Notes under the pieces: generated by a model
What the model was told of the DNA's origin: nothing
Database searches by the model: none
What the model saw: only the letters and a program-made list of their open reading frames with translations
In this document: in pieces, positions 7,923 to 16,192 of the stretch
How positions within the stretch are numbered: position 1 is the first letter of the stretch
Layout of the letters: every line of letters starts with the position of its first letter
Source of the DNA: Acidobacteriota bacterium
Lineage (GTDB): Bacteria; Acidobacteriota; Vicinamibacteria; Vicinamibacterales; UBA2999
Direction: 5' to 3'
Length of the DNA stretch: 39,268 nt
Assembly (NCBI GenBank): GCA_022842985.1
Contig: JALHON010000008.1
Span: 1 to 39,268 of the forward strand
Translations under genes and position numbers: made by a program

Positions 7923-7928
7923 AGTATA
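7923..7928 (-). promoter_or_regulatory. Candidate -10 box before the export lipoprotein
   Basis: The minus strand reads GCTATACT-CAAGGAG-ATG. TATACT matches the -10 consensus at five of six positions and would place the transcript start close to the ATG at 7915, so the AAGGAG would hardly be in the mRNA. No good -35 is seen. It may be an internal promoter after the glycosyltransferase gene, or chance. Confidence 0.3.
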
Positions 7929-7945
7929 GCGTCCGACGGGGGGCC

Positions 7946-9136
7946 TCAGGCAGGTCTGGCCGCGACGAGACGCGCGTAGAGCGCGTCGAGCGTGGCGACC
8001 ACACTTTCCCAGCGATACCGCTCCAGCATCAGGTTGCGGCCGTTGCGCGCCAGTGTGCGGGCCAGCGTCTCATTGCCCATCACTTCCAGTACGGCGTCGG
8101 CGAACGCGTCGGCGCCGTCGGCGATGAGCAGGTGCTCCCGGTCACGCACCTCGATGCCTTCGCAGCCGACGGCCGTCGACACCATGGGCTTGCCCATCGA
8201 CAGTCCCTCGAGCACCTTGAGGCGCGTGCCGCTGCCCATGCGCAGCGGCACGGCGAAGACCGCGCTCCGGTGCACGTAGGGACGCACGTCCTCGACGCCG
8301 CCCGTGACGACGACGTGCGGCGAGGCCAGCCGCGTGACTTCCGGCGGCGCTTCACCGCCGACGATGTAGAACGTCGTCGCCGGCCGCGCCCGCAGGATGC
8401 GCGGCAGGACATCCCGCACGAAGAAGATCGCGCCATCGACGTTCGGCCGGTACTTCATCAGCCCTGTCAGCACGATCATGTTGGGATCGACCGTCGCGTC
8501 CGCCGGCGCGAAGTAGGTCGTGTCGACGGCATTCGGCACGACGACGGTCGGCGTCTCCGGCATCATCGCGCTCACGAATGCGGCCTCGCGGGCCGACGTC
8601 ATCGCGCAGCCGTCGGCGGCCTTCCACGCGGCGATTTCCTCGCGGCGGAACTTCCGGTATTCGAGCCAGTTGAAGACCCGGCGTGGCAGGGAGCCCTCGG
8701 CCTGGAACACGCGGTAGTACAACTCGTACTCGATGTTGTGCTCGTCGAGCACGAGCGGCGGCCGCGGATCGAAGCGGAAACAGGCCATCTGACTCGTGCT
8801 GACGTGAATGACGTCGAACCGTATCTCGCGGCAGAGGGCATCGAGCGCCTCCTGCATCCTGGTGGAGTACATCAGGCGGCGCTGGAACGACGATGGCGAG
8901 GGAATCGACGCCACCTGGGCCAGCCGTTTTCCGAGCGGGAGCTCCGGTCGCGGCACGGTATGCACCGTGCAGAGTTTCCCCAGGACGCGCCGCTGTTCGT
9001 CGTCGTCGCCGTCGGTGTAGGTCAGCAGCGTGATGTCGTGCCGCCGGGCCAGGTCTTCGAGGATGTGGTACACGCGTTTGGCGAATCCCCAGTTGACGGG
9101 ATAGGGGAACCATGGCGAGAGGAGCAGAATCTTCAT
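7946..9136 (-). CDS. Glycosyltransferase family 4, first gene of the export block
   Basis: The 396-residue GT-B protein starts MKILLLSPWFPYPVNWGFAK, a typical first beta strand plus glycine-rich loop of group 1 transferases. The acceptor lobe includes FDVIHVSTSQMACF and LVLDEHNIEYELYYR. The donor lobe contains VVTGGVEDVRPYVHRSAVF, PLRMGSGTRLKVLEGLSMG and KPMVSTAVGCEGIEV, the usual nucleotide-sugar site. The pattern is close to the glycosyltransferases found in exosortase-associated loci. ATG 9136 precedes the first strand and was chosen for that reason; the in-frame sequence upstream is Pro/Ala-rich and non-coding in character. It starts the minus-strand block and is divergent from the chain-length gene at 9525. 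Confidence 0.9.
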   Translation of the reverse strand: MKILLLSPWFPYPVNWGFAKRVYHILEDLARRHDITLLTYTDGDDDEQRRVLGKLCTVHTVPRPELPLGKRLAQVASIPSPSSFQRRLMYSTRMQEALDALCREIRFDVIHVSTSQMACFRFDPRPPLVLDEHNIEYELYYRVFQAEGSLPRRVFNWLEYRKFRREEIAAWKAADGCAMTSAREAAFVSAMMPETPTVVVPNAVDTTYFAPADATVDPNMIVLTGLMKYRPNVDGAIFFVRDVLPRILRARPATTFYIVGGEAPPEVTRLASPHVVVTGGVEDVRPYVHRSAVFAVPLRMGSGTRLKVLEGLSMGKPMVSTAVGCEGIEVRDREHLLIADGADAFADAVLEVMGNETLARTLARNGRNLMLERYRWESVVATLDALYARLVAARPA

Positions 9137-9524
9137 GGAATTGATCGGCTGATGCCGCTGGCCCGGCGGGGGCTCCGGGGGCGCTGCCGGTGGGCCGGCG
9201 CCGGCGGCTCGGGCCGGCCGCCGCATCCGCACCACAGCCCATCCACGATAGCAAAGGTTCCGCGCGCATTCGCGGGAAGTCAGGCCCGTGCGGGATTTTC
9301 TGGAGCCTGCGCGCTGCGGCGCATGACATGCCAGCGTGGCCGATTTTCGTACCTTTTTTCGGGGATTTCACAAACTCCGCGTCGAACGCCGCCGCGGCTG
9401 CAGTAAAATCAGAGGTGTTCCGGCTCGTCGATAACGGTCACTGTGATCGCCCCCGCCGCCGGCCCGGAACCGCCCGCCGGTCTCGGCAGGCGTACCCGCA
9501 TGTCGGCAGCCGCCAGTCATCTTC
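9137..9524. other. Divergent promoter region of 388 bp between the two main blocks
   Basis: I see no gene here. The half nearer 9136 is very GC-rich and can fold (CGGCGGC 9202-9208 with GCCGCCG 9217-9223; the palindrome GCCGGCGCCGGC at 9194-9205), which would lie in the leader of the glycosyltransferase mRNA. The middle (about 9290-9415) holds the only AT-rich tracts of the neighbourhood, including ATTTTC and TTTTTTC runs and GTAAAAT, and is the likely promoter zone for both blocks. TCACTGTGA (9438-9446) is a short perfect palindrome. No single promoter can be fixed. Confidence 0.55.
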
Positions 9525-11057
9525 ATGGAACGCGCGCACACAGACACCCCTGGTTCGCCGGGCAGGACGGATGACCGAGTCCGGGCGCTGCGCTCGGACA
9601 CCGGGGCTCCTGGCCCAGCCGCCTCGCCGGCGCCGTTCGTGATCGAAGCCCCGCTCATCGACGTGACGCTCCTCGCTGACTACGGGTGGTTCGTCGCCCG
9701 TGCCCTGCGACGGCACGTCCGCGGCGCGGTCGCCATCTTCGCGCTGACCATGGGCATGCTCGCGGTGGCGCTCAGCGTGTGGCCCCGCACGTATCAGATC
9801 GATGGCCGCCTGCTCGTGCAGAGCAGCAGCCTGGTCTCGTCCCTGGTCAACCCCGAGCGCGGAGCGGGCCGCGAGAACCGCGGGCCGACGCTGGCGGCTC
9901 AGGAGATCGTCAAGAGTCGCGACAACCTGCTCGCGATCATGAAGGCCACGAACCTCATGGAGGAGTGGGCGCGCACCCGCACGCCACTCTTCCGCCTGAA
10001 GGATCAGGTGACGGCGATGCTGCGCGGCGCGCCCACCGACGAAGAGCGCCTCGATGCCATGGCGGGTCTGCTCGAAGATCGGCTGCAGGTCGGCGCCAAC
10101 GACGAAGGCACGGTCGGCTTCGTGCTGAAGTGGCCCGACCCCGTCATGGGGCGCCAGCTGGTCGATAGCGCCATGCAGTCGTTCCTCGAGCATCGGCGCG
10201 TCACGGAGGCGGCGGCGATCGCCGACTCCATTGCCATCCTCGACCAGTCGGCCGATGCGATCGAGTCGGAGATCAAGGCCACCCTCGAACAACTGCCACC
10301 GCCGCCGGGGGCGCCGCGTCGCATCGTGCCGCGCGCGCCGGCGAGCAGTGGTCCGTCGGCCGAGGTGACCGTGCGCCTGGCGCGGCTGCGTTCCGCGCTC
10401 GAAGAACGCCAGCAGGAGGCCGCCCGGCTCGAAGGCGTGCATACCCAGCAGGTGGCCGAGGCGCAAGCCCGGTTGTCGGCGGCGCTCACGATCTACACGG
10501 AAGGTCATCCCACGGTCCAGGCGCTCAAGCAGACCGTGGCCCGGCTGTCCGCCGAGCCGGCGGAACTGGTGGCGGCACGGCGCGAAGCGAGTGCGCTCGA
10601 GACCCAGTACGACGAACTCAGCACGCGCGTCGGCGCCCTCACGGCGCGCGCCGAGCAGGACCGCCTGATGTCCCAGATCGAAGCGGCCACGCCGGCCGCG
10701 TCGATGGAACTGATGCGGCCCTCGACCGGCGAGGCCGACCCGACCGGACTACGGCTCAAGAATCAGATGGCCGAGCTCGCCATGGTGCAGGCCCGTGGGA
10801 GCGCCGCGCGGGCCGAACTCGCGTCCGCGCAGGCCGGCTTCAAGTATCAGTACTCCGTCGTCCGCCCGCCGCAGCTGCCGCGTGCCCCCATCGCACCGAA
10901 CGTCGTCGCGATTGCCGGCGCCGGCACGGTGGCCAGCCTGTTGCTGGCGCTGGCGTTCGCCATCGCGGCGGATCTGATGACTGGCCGGGCGCTCGAAGCG
11001 TGGCAGGTCGAGCGCCAGGTGCGTGCCCCGATCGCCGTACGGGTCTCGACGCTGTGA
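9525..11057 (+). CDS. Wzz-type polysaccharide chain-length determinant without kinase domain
   Basis: The 510-residue protein has the polysaccharide co-polymerase layout. Transmembrane helix 1 (about residues 67-87, AIFALTMGMLAVALSVWP) is followed directly by TYQIDGRLLVQSSS, the usual Wzz-domain strand. A long periplasmic region follows, predicted to be coiled coil (for example RLARLRSALEERQQEAARLE and TIYTEGHPTVQALKQTVARL). A Pro-rich PPQLPRAPIAPN leads to transmembrane helix 2 (about 455-480) and a short cytosolic tail. It ends without a Walker motif or Tyr cluster, so any kinase would be separate; the small protein at 12631 is the obvious candidate. It would set polymer length together with the polymerase, whose start codon overlaps its stop (GTGA). 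Confidence 0.87.
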   Translation: MERAHTDTPGSPGRTDDRVRALRSDTGAPGPAASPAPFVIEAPLIDVTLLADYGWFVARALRRHVRGAVAIFALTMGMLAVALSVWPRTYQIDGRLLVQSSSLVSSLVNPERGAGRENRGPTLAAQEIVKSRDNLLAIMKATNLMEEWARTRTPLFRLKDQVTAMLRGAPTDEERLDAMAGLLEDRLQVGANDEGTVGFVLKWPDPVMGRQLVDSAMQSFLEHRRVTEAAAIADSIAILDQSADAIESEIKATLEQLPPPPGAPRRIVPRAPASSGPSAEVTVRLARLRSALEERQQEAARLEGVHTQQVAEAQARLSAALTIYTEGHPTVQALKQTVARLSAEPAELVAARREASALETQYDELSTRVGALTARAEQDRLMSQIEAATPAASMELMRPSTGEADPTGLRLKNQMAELAMVQARGSAARAELASAQAGFKYQYSVVRPPQLPRAPIAPNVVAIAGAGTVASLLLALAFAIAADLMTGRALEAWQVERQVRAPIAVRVSTL

Positions 11058-12634
11058 GCACGGCGGCCACACTGCCCGGCGGGATGCGGTTCACCGCGGC
11101 TCCCTTCGTGCTGGCCGCGATGATGGCGCTGACCACCGTGGTCACGCTGATTGTCAGCAACGGCGACCCCGTTGCGGCGGTCGCGCCTCTCGGGCTCGCC
11201 GCCCTGCTCTGGGGCGTGTGTGTGGCGCCGTTGCGAACGTCGCTCGGTGTCGCCATGCTGCTCGGGCTGGCCGCCGACCGCCCGGGTGACACCGACGGGT
11301 TGTGGTCGTCGCCGCTCGCGCCGCTCGGCGGTGTGCTGTTCCACAATCTCAACCACGTCGTGAGCGTCGATGCGCTGAAGTTCAGCGGGGTCTTCGCTCT
11401 CGTCGGTCTGTTGCTGGCCGTGCGGGTGTATCGCTGCCTCGTCGGGCGCGCCGCCGACACGCCAGGCAGCCTGCCGCTGGCGGCACCGATGCGCTGGGCC
11501 CTCGGGCTGGCCGCGCTCGCGCTGTTCGCGCTCGCCGCGTTCGGCGTGGCGCGCGGCGGTGATCTGCAGGCCGCCAAGATGCAGACGCAGGGGTATCTGC
11601 AGCTGCTCGCTGTCGCCTACCTCTTCGGCGTCAGCCTGCGCGGCACGGTCGACTACCGCTGGCTCGGGCGGGTCATCGTCATCGGCGCGGCCATCAAGGC
11701 GGCGATGGCGCTGTGGGTGCGGGCCACGCTGCCAGCCCAGTTCCCCGACCGTTGGGGCGTGATGCGCGACCTCGAGTACGCGACCAACCATGGCGACTCC
11801 CTCGTCTTCGCCTGTGCGGTCGCGGTGCTGCTCGGGCCGCTGTTCCATCAACCGACCCGACGGCAACTGTGGGCGTTCGCGCTCATCGTGCCGTTCATCA
11901 TCGCCGGCCTCATCGCCAACGATCGGCGCATCGCCTGGGTGCAGCTCGGCCTCGTGGTCGCCGCCTTCTTCCTGATGAATCCCGCCGCGGCGCTGTCGCG
12001 GCGCACGGCGCGGGCCCTGGTGCTCGTCTCGCCGCTGCTCGTGGCCTACGTGCTCGTCGGCTGGTCGTCGTCGGCCCGTATCTTCGGGCCGGTCAGTTTC
12101 GTCCGCAACATCGTGCAGCCCGAACGCAGCGACGGATCGCTCGACCGGTCGACCCTGTTCCGGGACATCGAGAACTTCAATCTGGTGCAGACGTTCCGCC
12201 CGAATCCCGTCCTCGGCACCGGGTTCGGGCATCCGTTCGTCCAGGCCGTCGAGGGCGATTCGCTCGCCGACTTCGTCGACTACGAGTTCCTGCCGCACAA
12301 CTCGATGCTGGGCGTCTTCGCCTTCACCGGTGCCGCCGGGTTCACGGCGCTCTTCTCCACCCTGGTCGTCGGCATGCTGCTCGCCGCCCGTGCCGCGGCC
12401 CGCGCGGCCACCGCGGATGCGGCGATTGCCGCCGTGGCCGTCATCGGCTGCCTCGCCTCGTACATCGTGCATCTGTGGGCAGACATCGGCTTCACCGAGG
12501 CGCCCACGATCTTTCTCGTGGGCCTGGCGCTGGCGATTGCTGGCCAGCTGGCCGTCTCGACCGGCGAATGGCGCCAGACGGCGCCACCGGCCGTCAAGTC
12601 GTTGACAGTTTTCGGCTCCGGAGGGGCGGCGTGA
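11054..12634 (+). CDS. Wzy/O-antigen ligase family polymerase
   Basis: The protein has 526 residues with about a dozen membrane segments. The Wzy_C-type signature lies between residues about 365 and 440: a periplasmic loop with FRDIENFNLVQTFRPNPVLG, TGFGHPF, then LPHNSMLGVFAFTGAAGF. The RNPVLGxGxG...HN pattern is the hallmark of O-antigen ligases and Wzy-like polymerases. In this gene set a role in joining repeat units at the periplasmic face is the best fit. The start is GTG 11054, overlapping the chain-length gene stop as GTGA. The end overlaps the next gene in the same way, so all three are probably translationally coupled. Confidence 0.87.
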   Translation: MSTAATLPGGMRFTAAPFVLAAMMALTTVVTLIVSNGDPVAAVAPLGLAALLWGVCVAPLRTSLGVAMLLGLAADRPGDTDGLWSSPLAPLGGVLFHNLNHVVSVDALKFSGVFALVGLLLAVRVYRCLVGRAADTPGSLPLAAPMRWALGLAALALFALAAFGVARGGDLQAAKMQTQGYLQLLAVAYLFGVSLRGTVDYRWLGRVIVIGAAIKAAMALWVRATLPAQFPDRWGVMRDLEYATNHGDSLVFACAVAVLLGPLFHQPTRRQLWAFALIVPFIIAGLIANDRRIAWVQLGLVVAAFFLMNPAAALSRRTARALVLVSPLLVAYVLVGWSSSARIFGPVSFVRNIVQPERSDGSLDRSTLFRDIENFNLVQTFRPNPVLGTGFGHPFVQAVEGDSLADFVDYEFLPHNSMLGVFAFTGAAGFTALFSTLVVGMLLAARAAARAATADAAIAAVAVIGCLASYIVHLWADIGFTEAPTIFLVGLALAIAGQLAVSTGEWRQTAPPAVKSLTVFGSGGAA

Positions 12635-13095
12635 GTAGTGCGACGCGGGCGGGAGAGGTCACGCGAGACGTCGTGAACCCCCATTCGCCCGAGGAATTCG
12701 AGTGGCAGCGTCTCTGGTTCTCACTGAGGGCCCACACGTGGCGATCGCTGGCGGTGGTTGGCATTGGTAGTGCATCCAACGCCACTGGCGCGGCAAACAA
12801 GCTGATTCAGGTCGCCGCACGGGATGAAAAGACACCCGTAGGGATGATTTCTACCCTGGGAATGTCTTTTCAGGACACGACTTCGGTGGTGACGAGACTT
12901 CGTGACGATGGCGCGGGTCTCACCCTCGTCGTGTGTGACTCGCCGGCGGTGAATCCGGCGGCGATTCCTGTGGTGCATGCCGTGTCAGGAGTGGTGATCG
13001 TCGTGAAACTTGGAGAAGCCAGACTCGACGCGGTTGCGCGCGCCGTAGAGCTTGCGGGCCGCGACAGGGTCCTCGCGACCGTCACGGTCGGGTAG
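12631..13095 (+). CDS. Small degenerate tyrosine-kinase-like (CpsD/BY-kinase) P-loop protein
   Basis: The 154-residue protein looks like a shrunken bacterial tyrosine kinase domain. SPEEFEWQRLWFSLR matches the segment before the P-loop in CpsD/Wzc proteins. SLAVVGIGSASNATGAANKL occupies the place of the Walker A loop and the following helix, but the GK[ST] core is replaced by SNAT, so the ATP-binding lysine is missing. LTLVVCDSPAVNPA matches the Walker B strand with its Asp, and VVIVVKLGEARLDAVARAVE the following helix. There is no Walker A' DxD motif and no C-terminal Tyr cluster. It is therefore probably not an active kinase and may act as a structural partner of the chain-length protein. 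The middle of the gene is visibly less GC-rich than its neighbours. The GTG start overlaps the polymerase stop. Confidence 0.75.
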   Translation: MSSATRAGEVTRDVVNPHSPEEFEWQRLWFSLRAHTWRSLAVVGIGSASNATGAANKLIQVAARDEKTPVGMISTLGMSFQDTTSVVTRLRDDGAGLTLVVCDSPAVNPAAIPVVHAVSGVVIVVKLGEARLDAVARAVELAGRDRVLATVTVG

Positions 13096-13105
13096 CGGGG
13101 CGAAC

Positions 13106-14167
13106 ATGCTGACCAACCGCTCCCTCGCATCGACGCCCGGAATCATCCTCGCCGGCACCTTCCCCTGGGCGAACTCGCCCTTCGAGCGCCTCGCACCGCG
13201 CCCGCTCGTGCCTGTGGCGCACCGCCCGCTCATCGGCTTCGCCCTGTCCTGGCTCGAGGATGCCGGGATCTCGCGCGTCGTCGTCTGTGGCAACCGGCAC
13301 AGCCGTGGCCTCGAACATCAGCTGGCCGGCGCCCTGTCGGGCCCGCTGGACCTGTCGTACTGCGAAGACGTGATGCCCCGCGGGGCGGCTGGCTGCGTGC
13401 GTGACGCGGCGGCCACCTGCGATGGCGACACGTTCGTCGTGGCTGACGCCTCGGCGATTCCCAGCGTCGACCTGTCCGAGCTGCTCGAAACGCACCGGGT
13501 GTCCGGCGCGGCGGCGACGATGGCCGTGTATCGCGAACCGCGCGGCGTGGGACAGTCGCCCTTGCAGGTGCCGGCCGGCATCTACGTGCTCGAGCGCCGC
13601 GTGATCGACTCGATCGCCGCCCACGGGTTCGTCGACATCAAGGAACATCTGGTGCCACGGCTGGGCCGGGCCGGCGAACGCGTGGCGACATTCGCCGTGG
13701 GCTCCGCCGTGCCGCGCGTGCTCAACGCCGGAACGTATCTGGCCGTGAACGACGTCGTGACCCAGAACACGACCGCCTCGCGCCTCGTGCCCGCCGGCTA
13801 CGAACTGCGTGGCGAAGCCCTCGTGCACCGTGATGCCATGGTCGAGGCGGATGTGACGCTCGTCGGCCCGGTCATCGTGGCGGCGGGCGCGCGGGTCGAG
13901 AGCCGCGCCGTGCTCGTCGGCCCGACGTCGGTGGGCTGCGACGCGGTCGTCGAAGCCGGGGCGCTCGTCTCGCGTTCGGCCGTGTGGCGGCGGTCGCACA
14001 TCGGCGCCGATGCGGTCGTGGACCGTTCGATCATCGGCGACGACGGCCTGGTCGCCCGCGATCGCCATGTCTACAAGGGCGTGGTCACCGGCGACGTCCG
14101 CCGCAGCTCGACCACAGTACCGGCCACCTTCGTGGTCGAGAGACAATCCCCCCGGTCGGCGGCGTGA
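13106..14167 (+). CDS. Nucleotidyltransferase-like protein with hexapeptide beta-helix, degenerate active site
   Basis: The 353-residue protein has an N-terminal part in the NDP-sugar pyrophosphorylase mould: GIILAGTFPWANSPFERL, then RPLVPVAHRPLIGFALSWLE and DAGISRVVV, and later FVVADAS where active enzymes have a metal-binding Asp. The GxGTRL loop and the Lys of PKP are not intact (the latter reads PRP), so catalysis is doubtful. The C-terminal third (residues about 245-325) is a left-handed beta-helix of hexapeptide-like repeats (LVGPVIVAAGARVESRAVLV, VGPTSVGCDAVVEAGALV). It could bind a nucleotide sugar or serve as a scaffold. ATG 13106 follows the preceding stop by 10 bp with a GCGGGG Shine-Dalgarno-like stretch. 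It closely resembles the N-terminal module of the next protein. Confidence 0.78.
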   Translation: MLTNRSLASTPGIILAGTFPWANSPFERLAPRPLVPVAHRPLIGFALSWLEDAGISRVVVCGNRHSRGLEHQLAGALSGPLDLSYCEDVMPRGAAGCVRDAAATCDGDTFVVADASAIPSVDLSELLETHRVSGAAATMAVYREPRGVGQSPLQVPAGIYVLERRVIDSIAAHGFVDIKEHLVPRLGRAGERVATFAVGSAVPRVLNAGTYLAVNDVVTQNTTASRLVPAGYELRGEALVHRDAMVEADVTLVGPVIVAAGARVESRAVLVGPTSVGCDAVVEAGALVSRSAVWRRSHIGADAVVDRSIIGDDGLVARDRHVYKGVVTGDVRRSSTTVPATFVVERQSPRSAA

Positions 14168-14373
14168 CCTTCCGCGCACACCGTCCGGCGCTCTGTTTCC
14201 GCCTGCGCGCGGCCGTTCTCCACGCGGAGGCGGTGTTCGGCCCTCGAGACGGAGGCCGTTCCAGGACGACGTGACCCGCTTTCCAGGAACGATTTCGACC
14301 ACCGGACTGCTGCGCTTGGTTGCCCCCCTCGGCTGCCCGGTCTGATTCACGTAAGGCAGAATCGGACGCGACG
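14168..14373 (+). other. 206-bp gap before the phosphoglycosyltransferase fusion
   Basis: This is the only sizeable gap inside the 9525-17371 block. CGTTCC (14257-14262) and GGAACG (14286-14291) form a weak inverted repeat, and TTCCAGGA occurs twice. No open frame with protein character fills it. It may hold a second promoter, so that the fusion and acyltransferase genes could be expressed separately. Confidence 0.4.
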
Positions 14374-16176
14374 ATGAAGGTCTGGCCAGTAGTAATTGAC
14401 TCGACGCCGGCGTACGCGCTCGGCGGCCCCGGCGACTCCTCGTTGCTGTCGGCCCCGCTCGGCCGCGAGTTGCTCGTCTCGGCCCTCTGCCGGGAGCTGC
14501 TGCAGGTCTCCGGAGACGTGCCGACCATCGTCGCCCCGCCCGATGCGGCGCCCGGGTACCGGGACCGCATCTCGGCGCTGGCCCCGGGCCACGTCACGGT
14601 CGTCGGGTCGGCCCGGGAACTGGCTCACGTGCTGGTGCCGGCCGAAACCTCCGACCTGCTGCTGTTCATCGATCCCCGCTGCCTGCCCGCGCGCGGCTGG
14701 AATCTGATCGACCTGGTGGCGCAGGCGCTCGAGACGCCCGGCATGGCCCACCATCTCGTGGCCTACGCCGCGGACGTGGGCGGCACGCTCGAATACGTCA
14801 ACGTCGACGACGAAGGCCTGGTCCGCAGCGTCCATCGCTACTTCCGGCCCGTCACCTGGCCCTTCATCGTCGGCGTGGCGGCGTGCCTCGTGCCGGTCTC
14901 GAGCGGCGTGCTCCCGCTGTCGGCGCTGCCGGCGTCCCTCTTCGACCTCCGCGAGCACTTCGTCTCGCGCGGCGTGCCGAGTCACGATGTCGCCATTGCT
15001 GCCGGCGCCTTCGACCTCAACAGCGAAGACGGCATGCTGGCCGCCATGGAACGGTCCGTGCTCGATGCCGTGGCCGCCGATGGTGCGTCCACCGTGTTCG
15101 TCGGCAGCGGCCACATCGTCGATCCGAGCGCGCGCCTGCTCGGGCCGATCGTGGTGCTCGAGGGCGCGCGGATCGAGGCCCGTGCGACGGTGATCGGCCC
15201 GACGGTGATCGGCCCGGGGGCGAGTGTGGCCGCTGACGCCCTCATCGCCCACGTCAGCGTGGGGGCTGACGCCGTCGTGCCCGCCGGGCGGAGCCTGCGT
15301 GACCGCGTCTGGTGCGCCTCGAGCGGCGCCAGCATCGATGCGGCCGCGGCGGCCGCGGCGGAGCGTCGTCCGGCCTCCTTCAGCGGCCGGCTGGCCAGGC
15401 ATGGCGCCGACGCCGTCGAACATGCGCCGTCGGCCGCCCCGCAGGTTGCCGCGTCCCGGTGGTATCCCGCCGTGAAGCGGGCCTTCGACGCGACGACGGC
15501 GGCCGTCGCCCTCGTCGCGCTCGCGCCGCTGCTCGTCCTCACGTCGGTGCTCGTGTGGCTCGATTCCCGCGGGCCCGTGTTCTTCCGCCACACCCGCGAA
15601 GGTGTGGGCGGACGGCCGTTCGGCTGCTTCAAGTTCCGCACGATGCTGCACGGCGCCAACGACATGCAGCGGGAGCTCAAGAGCAAGGACAAGCTCGACG
15701 GCCCGCACTTCAAGATGGAACGCGACCCGCGAGTCACCCGCGTCGGCCGCTGGCTGCGGCTGACCAATCTCGACGAGCTGCCGCAGCTCGTCAACGTGCT
15801 CGTGGGCGACATGAGTCTCGTCGGCCCGCGGCCGTCGCCGTTCCGCGAGAATCAGATCTGCGTTCCCTGGCGGGAAGGCCGGCTCTCGGTGCGGCCCGGC
15901 ATCACCGGGATGTGGCAGATCTGCCGGCACGATCGTGATGCCGGCGACTTCCACCAGTGGATCGAATACGACCTGCTCTACGTGCAGCACATGGGGGCGA
16001 TGCTCGACTTCAAGGTGATGGCCGCGACGGTGCTCACCCTGGGCGGCAAGTATCCGGTGCCGGTCTCCTGGCTGGTGCGCCCTGGCACGCCCGGGCCGGT
16101 CGTCGCGCCGACGCCGTCCGAGCCCGCGCAACGCGTACTGTCGCGCGCCGAGACGCCCGTCCGCTCGGTGCGGTGA
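14374..16176 (+). CDS. WcaJ-type phosphoglycosyltransferase fused to a nucleotidyltransferase/hexapeptide-like module
   Basis: The 600-residue protein has two parts. Residues about 1-240 look like a degenerate nucleotidyltransferase (SAPLGRELLVSALCRELL, DLLLFIDPRCLP) and 245-325 form hexapeptide coils (LLGPIVVLEGARIEARATVI, GPTVIGPGASVAADALIA). From about 363 comes a small monotopic phosphoglycosyltransferase (PF02397 type): one membrane helix (ATTAAVALVALAPLLVLTSV), KFRTM at about 419, the catalytic Asp-Glu in LTNLDELPQLVNVLVGDMSL near 465, VGPRPSPF, and RPGITGMWQI. It would move a sugar-1-phosphate from a nucleotide sugar to undecaprenyl phosphate and so start repeat synthesis. WcaJ itself has a multi-helix/CoA-binding-like N-terminus; this extension is different. 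ATG 14374 is chosen; an in-frame TTG at 14320 is less likely. Confidence 0.88.
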   Translation: MKVWPVVIDSTPAYALGGPGDSSLLSAPLGRELLVSALCRELLQVSGDVPTIVAPPDAAPGYRDRISALAPGHVTVVGSARELAHVLVPAETSDLLLFIDPRCLPARGWNLIDLVAQALETPGMAHHLVAYAADVGGTLEYVNVDDEGLVRSVHRYFRPVTWPFIVGVAACLVPVSSGVLPLSALPASLFDLREHFVSRGVPSHDVAIAAGAFDLNSEDGMLAAMERSVLDAVAADGASTVFVGSGHIVDPSARLLGPIVVLEGARIEARATVIGPTVIGPGASVAADALIAHVSVGADAVVPAGRSLRDRVWCASSGASIDAAAAAAAERRPASFSGRLARHGADAVEHAPSAAPQVAASRWYPAVKRAFDATTAAVALVALAPLLVLTSVLVWLDSRGPVFFRHTREGVGGRPFGCFKFRTMLHGANDMQRELKSKDKLDGPHFKMERDPRVTRVGRWLRLTNLDELPQLVNVLVGDMSLVGPRPSPFRENQICVPWREGRLSVRPGITGMWQICRHDRDAGDFHQWIEYDLLYVQHMGAMLDFKVMAATVLTLGGKYPVPVSWLVRPGTPGPVVAPTPSEPAQRVLSRAETPVRSVR

Positions 16177-16192
16177 GGCGGGTCTGGCCGAC

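Noticed and set aside
9129-9533. ATCTTCATGGAA present at both divergent start codons (about 9129-9140 and 9522-9533)
   Set aside because: A 12-nt match at two start sites on opposite strands gives no consistent regulatory position and is probably chance.
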